From the NCBI GenBank assembly GCA_030666935.1, contig DAOUWX010000134.1, forward strand, positions 1 to 5,499: a stretch of 5,499 bases of DNA. The letters run 5' to 3'. Under the pieces are notes generated by a model. That model had not been told where the DNA came from and searched no databases. It worked only from the letters and a program-made list of their open reading frames with translations. The stretch comes from Atribacterota bacterium. GTDB lineage: Bacteria; Atribacterota; Phoenicimicrobiia; Phoenicimicrobiales; Phoenicimicrobiaceae. How positions within the stretch are numbered: position 1 is the stretch's first letter; every line of letters begins with the position of its first letter. Below are positions 1 through 4,175 of the stretch, in pieces. The translations under genes were made by a program, and so were the position numbers.

Positions 1-309
1 AACATTTCCATTTTTTTCATCAACATTAACAACATATAGATAAACTTCTTCACCAATTTCTAAGGTGTGGGTTATGGTTCCTTCTTTTTCAGAAAAGAGT
101 GATTTTTCGGTGTTGGGAAGATGTCCCTCCATTTTATATTGTATATCAACCAGATATCCATCTTCATCGACTTTCATTATCTGTCCTTTAATAATATCCC
201 CTCTTTTTATTTTTTTAAATTTTTCTAGAGATTGATTAATCATTTCATTCATCTCTTCTCTAGAATCGTTTTCTTTTTTCTCTACTTCATTTTTTTTGTT
301 TAACTCCAT
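1..309 (-). CDS. rpsA: Ribosomal protein S1-type RNA-binding protein, N-terminal 103 residues (runs off left edge)
   Basis: Translating the minus strand from the ATG at 309-307 gives an open frame of 103 codons to the window edge. The first 35 residues are charged and lysine/glutamate-rich. An S1-type OB-fold begins at residue 36: KRGDIIKGQIMKVDEDGYLV at 35-54, then a hydrophobic VDIQYKMEGHLP stretch, and LEIGEEVYLYVVNVDEKNG at 83-101. This is the usual start of bacterial ribosomal protein S1, which binds mRNA on the 30S subunit and helps initiation on weakly structured or SD-poor messages. The start is supported by the purine tract AAAAGGAAGG (330-321), whose 3' end lies 11 bases upstream. 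The number of S1 repeats cannot be seen, so another S1-domain protein remains possible. A degenerate heptad array ends just upstream of the ribosome binding site. Confidence 0.8.
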   Translation of the reverse strand, partial: MELNKKNEVEKKENDSREEMNEMINQSLEKFKKIKRGDIIKGQIMKVDEDGYLVDIQYKMEGHLPNTEKSLFSEKEGTITHTLEIGEEVYLYVVNVDEKNGNV

Positions 310-332
310 GTTCTTTACATCCTTCCTTTTCT

Positions 333-388
333 CGTATATCGTCGTGCGTATATCGTATTTCGTATATCGCATCCAGTATCTCATCGGA
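333..388. repeat. Degenerate heptad array, plus orientation (CGTATAT type)
   Basis: Eight consecutive 7-base units in one phase, starting at 333, 340, 347, 354, 361, 368, 375 and 382. CGTATAT occurs exactly at 333, 347 and 361. The others are variants such as CGTATTT, AGTATCT and CGCATCC. The array lies between the S1 gene and the cyclo-ligase and would be in the S1 mRNA leader if transcription starts upstream. Confidence 0.85.
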
Positions 389-398
389 TAGCTCATCA

Positions 399-430
399 GG
401 GCGTATGCAATACGCCCATATTTTTTTTCT
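399..430 (+). terminator. Perfect hairpin followed by T-tract on the plus strand
   Basis: GGGCGTAT (399-406), a 3-base loop and ATACGCCC (410-417) form a perfect 8-bp stem. On the plus strand it is followed by ATA and a long T run (421-428), which is the form of an intrinsic terminator. No plus-strand gene lies upstream. On the minus strand, where the genes are, the stem is preceded by an A run and followed by no T run. It may block antisense or read-through transcription from the left, or be a by-product of the inverted heptad arrays on either side. Confidence 0.45.
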
Positions 431-432
431 TC

Positions 433-467
433 ACTATATACTCGATACTGGATACTCGATACTATTA
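433..467. repeat. Degenerate heptad array, minus orientation, overlapping the cyclo-ligase 3' end
   Basis: Five 7-base units in phase start at 433, 440, 447, 454 and 461. ACTCGAT is exact at 440 and 454; ACTATAT and ACTGGAT are variants. This is the reverse-complement orientation of the array at 333-388. The array extends 34 bases into the cyclo-ligase reading frame and supplies its stop codon at 436-434. Confidence 0.85.
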
Positions 468-1027
468 ATTATTCTTTTCTCTGTTATTATTTTATCTACC
501 GGGATATCATTTTTATCAACAAATATCTTTTTTACTATCTGCATTTCAAAAGCCAAAGCAATAATTTTGGCAGAAGAGCGTACTTTTCTTAAAAAATTAT
601 CGTAATATCCAAAACCCCTGCCAACTCTATTCCCCTTTAAATCAAAAGCAATTCCGGGCACTATTATTAAATCAATATTCTCTGAAGGGAATAATCTATG
701 ATATTCTTTCTTCGGCTCTAAAATTCCCTTTTTGCCTTTTTCTAATTCAATATCAAAATCAAATATTTTTGAAGGAGCTAAATTAATGCTTTCTGGTAAA
801 ATAATGGGAACAAAAATATTTTTACCCATTTCAATAGACATTTTAATCATTTCTTCGGTCTGTACTTCACTTCTAGTGGCAGCATAAAACAAAATATTTT
901 GGGAATTTATATACTCTAAGGTATCAGCCAGTGTTAAAAATGCTTGGTGACTTTTATCTCTTATATCTTCATAAGTCAGGGAAAGTCTTTTTTTTAGTAT
1001 TTTTTTCCGTATTTCTTCTTTGTTCAT
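434..1027 (-). CDS. ygfA: 5-formyltetrahydrofolate cyclo-ligase (5-FCL / MTHFS)
   Basis: The enzyme uses ATP to convert 5-formyl-THF to 5,10-methenyl-THF, returning a storage or by-product folate to the cytosolic one-carbon pool. At 197 residues it has the usual length for the family. Visible signatures are the N-terminal basic helix (RKKILKKRLSL, 7-17), SEVQTEEMI (53-61), GILEPK (101-106), DLIIVPGIAFDLKGNRVGRG (119-138) and GFGYYDNFL (138-146, the nucleotide/substrate-binding loop), IALAFEMQ (156-163) and DIPVDKIITEKRII (174-187). The last residues, SIEYPVSSI (189-197), lie beyond the normal family end and are encoded by the heptad array. No convincing Shine-Dalgarno precedes the ATG at 1027, but the first codons match the family start. 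A 6S RNA gene lies upstream on the same strand. The gene appears to have its own promoter at 1130-1158. Confidence 0.95.
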   Translation of the reverse strand: MNKEEIRKKILKKRLSLTYEDIRDKSHQAFLTLADTLEYINSQNILFYAATRSEVQTEEMIKMSIEMGKNIFVPIILPESINLAPSKIFDFDIELEKGKKGILEPKKEYHRLFPSENIDLIIVPGIAFDLKGNRVGRGFGYYDNFLRKVRSSAKIIALAFEMQIVKKIFVDKNDIPVDKIITEKRIINSIEYPVSSI

Positions 1028-1090
1028 AACAGAATAGTCAGAGGTATACTCACCCCTGAAACCCCTGATTGATATAAAAAATGCAATATT

Positions 1091-1106
1091 ATTTTGATAT
1101 CAAAAT
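1091..1106. promoter_or_regulatory. Perfect 16-bp palindrome in the cyclo-ligase leader
   Basis: ATTTTGAT followed directly by ATCAAAAT is a perfect dyad with no spacer. It lies 64-79 bases upstream of the cyclo-ligase ATG and just downstream of the predicted transcription start near 1123. That position suits a repressor operator. The AT-only composition apart from two G/C pairs means chance cannot be excluded. Confidence 0.35.
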
Positions 1107-1129
1107 GCCAAATAAAATTTAATGATTAT

Positions 1130-1158
1130 ATAATATATTTATTTACTATTTTTGTCAA
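1130..1158 (-). promoter_or_regulatory. Sigma-70-type promoter for the cyclo-ligase
   Basis: On the minus strand TTGACA (1158-1153, a perfect -35 box) is followed by exactly 17 bases and TATTAT (1135-1130). The predicted start is near 1123, giving a leader of about 95 bases that contains the palindrome at 1091-1106 and a tandem ACCCCTGA pair (1052-1059 and 1061-1068, plus-strand sequence). The surrounding DNA is very AT-rich, so -10-like sequences are common, but the -35 match and spacing are persuasive. Confidence 0.6.
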
Positions 1159-1161
1159 AAT

Positions 1162-1217
1162 TATATCTCGTATTTTGTATGTCGTATATCGTATTGCGTA
1201 TTTAGTATCGCGTGAAG
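1162..1217. repeat. Degenerate heptad array, plus orientation
   Basis: Units in one 7-base phase start at 1169, 1176, 1183, 1190, 1197, 1204 and 1211, with a partial unit before them. CGTATTT, CGTATAT, CGTATTG and AGTATCG are clear members of the nGTATnn family. The array lies between the 6S RNA 3' end and the cyclo-ligase promoter. Just beyond it, GAAAAC (1217-1222) and GTTTTC (1225-1230) form a small inverted repeat. Confidence 0.8.
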
Positions 1218-1261
1218 AAAACAAGTTTTCAGTTATCGGTATATAGCTAAAAGTTTAAAAC

Positions 1262-1303
1262 AAAAAGCGAAAATATAATTTTTTTCGTAAATTATAAAAC
1301 CCC
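1262..1303 (-). terminator. Probable 3' end / terminator of the 6S RNA
   Basis: The 3' arm of the 6S closing stem ends in GGGG (1303-1300) followed immediately by TTTT (1299-1296) on the minus strand, which itself resembles an intrinsic terminator. Just beyond it TATAATTT (1296-1289) pairs with AAATTATA (1281-1274) and is followed by two short T runs (1273-1270 and 1266-1262). Either site could define the transcript end. The second stem is all A/T and weak. Confidence 0.45.
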
Positions 1304-1530
1304 GCTATGTCGTGTGCTTTAGGTTTTGATACCTGTCCCCAAACAGGTGGGTATCTACCTAAATGTTTTACGTTTCCGCGTCAACTAAATTAGTTAACGT
1401 TAGGTATTTGTCTTACTTCCGGTTGAAGGAGACCTACCTCAGGCGTACACATAACATTTAGAGCTCGATCCCTCTTATATAAGTGTTGGTTCAAAACTTA
1501 ATTAGTCAGCACGAGCACAGCAGGGCAATT
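1300..1530 (-). ncRNA. ssrS: 6S RNA (RNA polymerase sigma-70 holoenzyme regulator)
   Basis: 6S RNA mimics an open promoter, sequesters housekeeping RNA polymerase and is released by synthesis of short pRNAs. The minus strand folds as the expected rod. A closing stem pairs 1525-1516 with 1300-1309 (10 bp, two G-U pairs that would be C-A mismatches on the plus strand), plus 1512-1508 with 1314-1318. A central bubble follows, then an inner helix 1460-1453 with 1360-1367, and an apical hairpin at 1402-1439. A local hairpin (1331-1336 with 1343-1348) sits in the 3' side of the bubble, as in E. coli 6S. The 5' side of the bubble has AGUUUUGAACCAAC, close to the B. subtilis 6S-1 pRNA template as I recall it. 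Length is about 230 nt. The primary 5' end is probably near 1544 and would need trimming. The same-strand position upstream of 5-FCL matches the classical ssrS-ygfA pairing. No covariance search was possible; a different structured RNA is the main alternative. Confidence 0.8.
1485..1507 (+). other. Predicted pRNA product templated by the 6S RNA
   Basis: The complement of the 5' bubble strand reads GUUGGUUCAAAACU from 1485 on the plus strand. B. subtilis 6S-1 pRNA, as I remember it, begins GUUCGGUCAAAACU, so the match is close over the first 14 bases. A TATATA (1476-1481) lies just upstream on this strand, consistent with the open-promoter mimicry of 6S. This is an RNA-templated product, not a DNA-encoded gene. 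The exact start base is inferred. Confidence 0.5.
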
Positions 1531-1550
1531 CATATATTTTCTTTATCCTT

Positions 1551-1579
1551 ATAATATCACACCTTATTGTATCTTTCAA
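1551..1579 (-). promoter_or_regulatory. Sigma-70-type promoter for the 6S RNA
   Basis: On the minus strand TTGAAA (1579-1574) is separated by exactly 17 bases from TATTAT (1556-1551). Transcription would start near 1544, about 19 bases before the closing stem. The -10 box and spacer length are the same as at the cyclo-ligase promoter. Together with the G-U pairs in the closing stem this fixes the strand of the RNA. Confidence 0.65.
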
Positions 1580-1600
1580 TATTCGAACAGTACCTAAAAC

Positions 1601-1660
1601 AGTATTGAGTATATAGTATCGAGTATCGATTTAAGAAAGAGTATATAGTATTTAATGTAT
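1601..1660. repeat. Degenerate heptad array, plus orientation (AGTATCG type)
   Basis: AGTATTG, AGTATAT and two AGTATCG units lie in phase at 1601, 1608, 1615 and 1622. After a phase shift, AGTATAT and AGTATTT lie at 1640 and 1647. The array lies directly upstream of the 6S RNA promoter, in the gap downstream of aspS. Confidence 0.8.
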
Positions 1661-1670
1661 AAGTAAGATA

Positions 1671-1749
1671 GCGTATAGTTAGAAAGCGAAAAACTGAAAG
1701 CGCAAAACTAAATTCGTATCTCGTATCTCGTGAATCGTATCTCGTAAAG
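1671..1749. repeat. Heptad-phased tract ending in CGTATCT repeats
   Basis: A purine-rich segment built from AAAGCGAAAA-like and AACTGAA/AACTAAA-like blocks (1678-1712) leads in near 7-base phase into CGTATCT at 1715, 1722 and 1736, with a variant at 1729. It forms the left outer arm of the mirrored composite element at 1715-1945. Confidence 0.75.
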
Positions 1750-1756
1750 ATGGTTG

Positions 1757-1788
1757 GCCAGTTAGCCAGTTTACCGGTTACCCGGTTT
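1757..1788. repeat. Octad array, CCAGTT orientation
   Basis: Four 8-base units start at 1757, 1765, 1773 and 1781: GCCAGTTA, then GCCAGTTT, then ACCGGTTA and CCCGGTTT. The shared form is nCC(A/G)GTTn. The period of 8 is distinct from the surrounding period of 7. The octads are locally GC-richer than the flanks. Confidence 0.8.
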
Positions 1789-1877
1789 AAGAATTAAAAT
1801 TGTTTTAGTTAACTGTATCAATTATTAACTCTCATCATTTAACTGAGGACTTATATTTGAAATTAATAATTAGAATT

Positions 1878-1912
1878 AACTGGTTAACTGGCAAACGGGG
1901 TAACCGGGTAAC
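1878..1912. repeat. Octad array, AACTGG orientation
   Basis: Units of 8 bases start at 1878, 1886, 1894 and 1902: AACTGGTT, AACTGGCA, AACGGGGT and AACCGGGT, with a partial fifth. This is the reverse-complement sense of the octads at 1757-1788. It abuts the heptad array that begins at 1911. Confidence 0.8.
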
Positions 1913-1945
1913 TATATACACAATACGCGATATTCAATATGATAT
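1911..1945. repeat. Degenerate heptad array, minus orientation
   Basis: Five units in phase start at 1911, 1918, 1925, 1932 and 1939. ACTATAT, ACACAAT, ACGCGAT and ATTCAAT are variants of the nnATACn family. This is the right outer arm of the composite element at 1715-1945. From about 1950 to the aspS stop the sequence is T-rich and low complexity, with no stem suitable for an aspS terminator. Confidence 0.7.
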
Positions 1946-2023
1946 ACGAAAATAGTTTTAAATTTTGAATTATGGTTTTTCATTTTTAGTTTTAATTTTT
2001 TAGTTAATAATACTATCTCGTGC

Positions 2024-3835
2024 TCACTGCGGCAAATCTAATTTTATATACAATTCCTTTAACTGCTTTAAATCTACTTCAGAGGGTGCATCAGTTAACA
2101 GACAGGTTGCTTTTTGGGTCTTGGGAAAGGCAATTACTTCTCTTATTGAGGAAGCTCCGGCTAAAAGCATAACCATCCTATCCAAACCAAAGGCAATCCC
2201 CCCATGTGGTGGTGCTCCATATTTTAAGGCCTGCAATAAAAATCCGAATTTTTGTTCAGCCTTTTTATCATCTATTCCTAATAATCTAAAAATATTTTTT
2301 TGAAGGTCATTATTATGTATTCTAATACTTCCTCCTCCAATTTCGTTCCCGTTAAGTACTAAATCATATGCTTTTGAACGTACTTTCAAAGGATTATTAT
2401 CTAATAATTTAATATCTTCTTCCAGGGGTGCTGTAAAAGGATGATGAACTGCTTCATATCTTTTTTCCTCCGAATTATATTCTAACAAAGGAAAATTTGT
2501 AACCCAGAGAAAATTAAACTCTTTTTTCTCCTGATTAATAAGGTTTAAATCTCTCGCTAATTTTAATCTTAAATTTCCCAAAGCTTCATAAACTACTTCC
2601 TTTTGGTCAGCGACAATTAAAATAAGATCTCCCGGATTTGCATTAGTTTTAAGTTTAACTTTTTCTATCTCTTCAGGAGAAAGAAATTTGGCTATGGAAG
2701 ATTGAAAATCTTTTCCTTCTTTAATTTTTATATAAGCTAGTCCTTTTGCACCAAATGAGCTAATAAATAATTGTAAGTCATCAAGTTTCTTTCGGGAAAA
2801 CTCCTCATTGCTTTCAACTTTTATAGCACATATTTCCCCTTTATTTTTAATCACTTCTCCAAATACTTTAAAAGAACTTTTGTCAAATATTTCAGTTAAA
2901 TTTGTTATCTCCATTCCAAATCTTAAGTCTGGTTTGTCTGCTCCATATTTGGAAATTGCTTCTTGATAATCCATTTTTTTAAAAGGTATTTTTATTTTGA
3001 TATTAAACAATTTATTAAATAAATAGGCAAACATTTCCTCTACTAAATTGAATATATCATCTCTATCAACAAAAGACATTTCCATATCAAGTTGAGTGAA
3101 TTCCGGTGCTCGGTCAGCTCTTAAATCTTCGTCACGAAAACACCTTACTATCTGGTAATATTTTTCAAATCCTGCAACCATTAATAATTGTTTAAATAAT
3201 TGAGGAGATTGAGGCAGAGCATAAAATTTACCCGGATTCACTCTACTGGGGACTATATAATCTCTCGCTCCTTCCGGTGTACTCTTGGTTAAAAAAGGTG
3301 TTTCTATGTCTAAAAAACTCTTACCGTTTAAGTAATTTCTAATTTCCATACAAACCTGATGCCGTAAATGTAAATTTCGTTGCATCTTTGACTGTCTTAA
3401 ATCAAGATATCTATATTTTAATCTCAAATTATCATTTATCTCTATCTTATCATCTATATTAAAAGGCAGGGTGTCGGAAATATTTAGTATTTTTATCTGG
3501 ACTGCTTTGATTTCGATTTCTCCGGTAGTCATATTAAGATTTTTTGAACCTGCTAAACGAGAAACAACCTTTCCTTTAATTGCAATCACATACTCATTTT
3601 TGATTATATGGGCTTTTTTATGTGCTTCAGTAGAATCTTTCGGATCAAATACAATTTGTGTTATCCCTTCGCGGTCTCTTAAATCAATAAAGATCAAACC
3701 ACCATGATCTCTTCTGCTCTGAGCCCAGCCCATTAAGATTACTTCTTTTCCTATATCATTTTTCTTAAGTTCTCCACAGGAATTAGTCTTCTTCCAAGAA
3801 CCCATAGGTTTTATAAATTCTTTTGATTTTTTCAT
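2024..3835 (-). CDS. aspS: Aspartyl-tRNA synthetase, bacterial type
   Basis: A class IIb enzyme that charges tRNA-Asp with aspartate in the cytosol. The 603 residues are full length for the bacterial type. The N-terminal anticodon-binding OB-fold is at about 19-118 (GWAQSRRDHGGLIFIDLRDR, 36-55). Catalytic landmarks are LRLKYRYLDLR (137-147), FLDIETPFLTKSTPEGARD (174-192, motif 1 and flipping loop), QSPQLFKQ (209-216), motif 2 FRDEDLRADRAPEFTQ (233-248), the bacterial GAD insertion at about 300-420, HHPFTAP (464-470), GGGSIRIH (500-507) and motif 3 with FGLDR (549-553). His44 replaces the Leu seen in the E. coli and B. subtilis enzymes, a change linked to non-discriminating AspRS. The ATG at 3835 is chosen because AAAGGAG (3853-3847) precedes it. 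Met11 (3805) would fit the usual family N-terminus but has no Shine-Dalgarno. asnS lies 340 bases upstream on the same strand. Confidence 0.97.
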   Translation of the reverse strand: MKKSKEFIKPMGSWKKTNSCGELKKNDIGKEVILMGWAQSRRDHGGLIFIDLRDREGITQIVFDPKDSTEAHKKAHIIKNEYVIAIKGKVVSRLAGSKNLNMTTGEIEIKAVQIKILNISDTLPFNIDDKIEINDNLRLKYRYLDLRQSKMQRNLHLRHQVCMEIRNYLNGKSFLDIETPFLTKSTPEGARDYIVPSRVNPGKFYALPQSPQLFKQLLMVAGFEKYYQIVRCFRDEDLRADRAPEFTQLDMEMSFVDRDDIFNLVEEMFAYLFNKLFNIKIKIPFKKMDYQEAISKYGADKPDLRFGMEITNLTEIFDKSSFKVFGEVIKNKGEICAIKVESNEEFSRKKLDDLQLFISSFGAKGLAYIKIKEGKDFQSSIAKFLSPEEIEKVKLKTNANPGDLILIVADQKEVVYEALGNLRLKLARDLNLINQEKKEFNFLWVTNFPLLEYNSEEKRYEAVHHPFTAPLEEDIKLLDNNPLKVRSKAYDLVLNGNEIGGGSIRIHNNDLQKNIFRLLGIDDKKAEQKFGFLLQALKYGAPPHGGIAFGLDRMVMLLAGASSIREVIAFPKTQKATCLLTDAPSEVDLKQLKELYIKLDLPQ

Positions 3836-3846
3836 TTTTATCTATG

Positions 3847-3853
3847 CTCCTTT
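3847..3853 (-). promoter_or_regulatory. aspS Shine-Dalgarno deciding the start
   Basis: AAAGGAG on the minus strand ends 11 bases before the ATG at 3835. It favours this start over Met11, which has no comparable site. Confidence 0.7.
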
Positions 3854-3860
3854 ATAAAAA

Positions 3861-3888
3861 AGTATCCAGTATCCAGTATCGCGCCATA
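3861..3888. repeat. Degenerate heptad array, plus orientation (AGTATCC type)
   Basis: AGTATCC at 3861 and 3868, then AGTATCG at 3875, in phase, with a decayed unit at 3882. The array lies directly upstream of the aspS ribosome binding site. Confidence 0.75.
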
Positions 3889-3908
3889 TATCTCGCATTT
3901 CTTGTTTT

Positions 3909-3977
3909 GTCGTTGCGAGGGAGTAAAACGACCGAAGCAATCCCTATGAGATTGCCACGGCTTCGCCTCGCAATGAC
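3909..3977. repeat. 69-bp interrupted palindromic intergenic repeat (GTCATTGCGAGG...GCAATC type)
   Basis: The outer arms GTCGTTGCGAGG (3909-3920) and CCTCGCAATGAC (3966-3977) pair fully, with one G-U. Inside them GAAG (3934-3937) pairs with CTTC (3961-3964), and CAATC (3938-3942) with GATTG (3950-3954), around a 7-base loop. The minus strand begins GTCATTGCGAGGCGAAGCC. This resembles an intergenic palindrome I recall from many unrelated bacterial genomes, probably a MITE-like or REP-like element without coding capacity. Its GC content is clearly higher than the surroundings. Confidence 0.75.
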
Positions 3978-4050
3978 AGAGGGAAAATTACTCCTCAATG
4001 ACATTTCTGTTCTTTCATTCTGAATTCTGCTTTCTTTCTTCTCTTTCCTA

Positions 4051-4078
4051 AACCAGCTAACCAAGTAACTAACTAACA
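4051..4078. repeat. Octad array (AACCAGCT type)
   Basis: AACCAGCT at 4051, AACCAAGT at 4059 and AACTAACT at 4067 share an 8-base period beginning AAC, followed by a partial unit. They resemble the octads at 1757-1788 and 1878-1912, indicating the same repeat family at a second locus. Confidence 0.65.
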
Positions 4079-4082
4079 AAAT

Positions 4083-4096
4083 ACTATATACTCGAT
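4083..4096. repeat. Two heptads, minus orientation
   Basis: ACTATAT at 4083 followed directly by ACTCGAT at 4090. Identical units occur at 433-446 and 4141-4168. They lie just beside the octad array, as in the composite element at 1715-1945. Confidence 0.6.
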
Positions 4097-4140
4097 ATTG
4101 TTTTACTGTCTTGTATCTTTCTATTTCTTTTTCTTTCTTG

Positions 4141-4170
4141 ACTCGATACTATATACTCGATACTCGATAC
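4141..4170. repeat. Degenerate heptad array, minus orientation, just after asnS
   Basis: ACTCGAT at 4141, 4155 and 4162, with ACTATAT at 4148, all in phase. The array ends 5-8 bases before the asnS stop codon (4178-4176), nearly the same placement as the array that enters the cyclo-ligase 3' end. Confidence 0.85.
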
Positions 4171-4175
4171 TGTTT

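Larger units (their letters stand above)
1715..1945. repeat. Mirrored composite element: heptads-octads-core-octads-heptads
   Basis: Outer heptads at 1715-1749 read CGTATCT. Outer heptads at 1911-1945 read in the reverse-complement sense (ACTATAT, ACGCGAT). Inside them, octads at 1757-1788 (CCAGTT sense) face octads at 1878-1912 (AACTGG sense). The inner octad parts can pair: TTACC-GGTTACCC on the left is nearly complementary to GGGTAACCGGGTAA on the right. The core at about 1789-1877 is AT-rich with no reading frame or RNA I recognise. The whole could fold into a long imperfect hairpin on either strand. It resembles a non-autonomous intergenic repeat rather than a gene. Confidence 0.6.
3836..4175. 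other. asnS-aspS intergenic region: repeats only
   Basis: The 340-base gap holds heptad arrays at both ends, a 69-bp interrupted palindrome, an octad array and pyrimidine-rich low-complexity tracts (4028-4050 and 4105-4140). I see no tRNA, no T-box motif, no clear terminator after asnS and no convincing aspS promoter apart from AT-rich stretches. Short open frames across it are repeat translations, not genes. Whether asnS and aspS share a transcript cannot be decided from the sequence. Confidence 0.7.

Noticed and set aside
333..388. CRISPR-like array
   Set aside because: The units are 7 bases in direct tandem without spacers, which is a short tandem repeat.
405..605. 66-residue hydrophobic plus-strand open frame
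   Set aside because: It is antisense to the cyclo-ligase, and its hydrophobicity comes from AT-rich antisense codons. No ribosome binding site is seen.
1300..1530. SRP RNA, tmRNA or RNase P RNA as the identity of the structured RNA
   Set aside because: I find no SRP GGAAGGAAGCAGC-like domain IV, no tRNA-like ends or tag reading frame of tmRNA, and no GAGGAAAGUCC core of RNase P. The size and rod shape fit 6S better.
1300..1530. Structured RNA encoded on the plus strand
   Set aside because: Two closing-stem G-U pairs become C-A mismatches on the plus strand. The promoter and the T-run after the stem are both on the minus strand.
2121..2303. 60-residue plus-strand open frame inside aspS
   Set aside because: It lies wholly antisense to the conserved motif 3 region of aspS, with no independent coding evidence.
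3471..3707. 78-residue plus-strand open frame inside aspS
   Set aside because: It lies antisense to the AspRS anticodon-binding domain and has no support beyond its length.
3823..4023. 66-residue plus-strand open frame over the same repeat
   Set aside because: It is the opposite-strand reading of the same repeat and overlaps the aspS start. Its composition follows the repeat units.
3852..4079. 75-residue minus-strand open frame upstream of aspS
   Set aside because: It is a translation of the palindromic repeat and heptads (VIARRSRGNLIGIASVVLLPRND type). It has no Shine-Dalgarno or domain, and such frames are a known artefact of this repeat.
3836..4175. T-box riboswitch upstream of aspS
   Set aside because: No AGGGUGGNACCGCG-like antiterminator motif or terminator hairpin is present. 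The region is accounted for by repeats.
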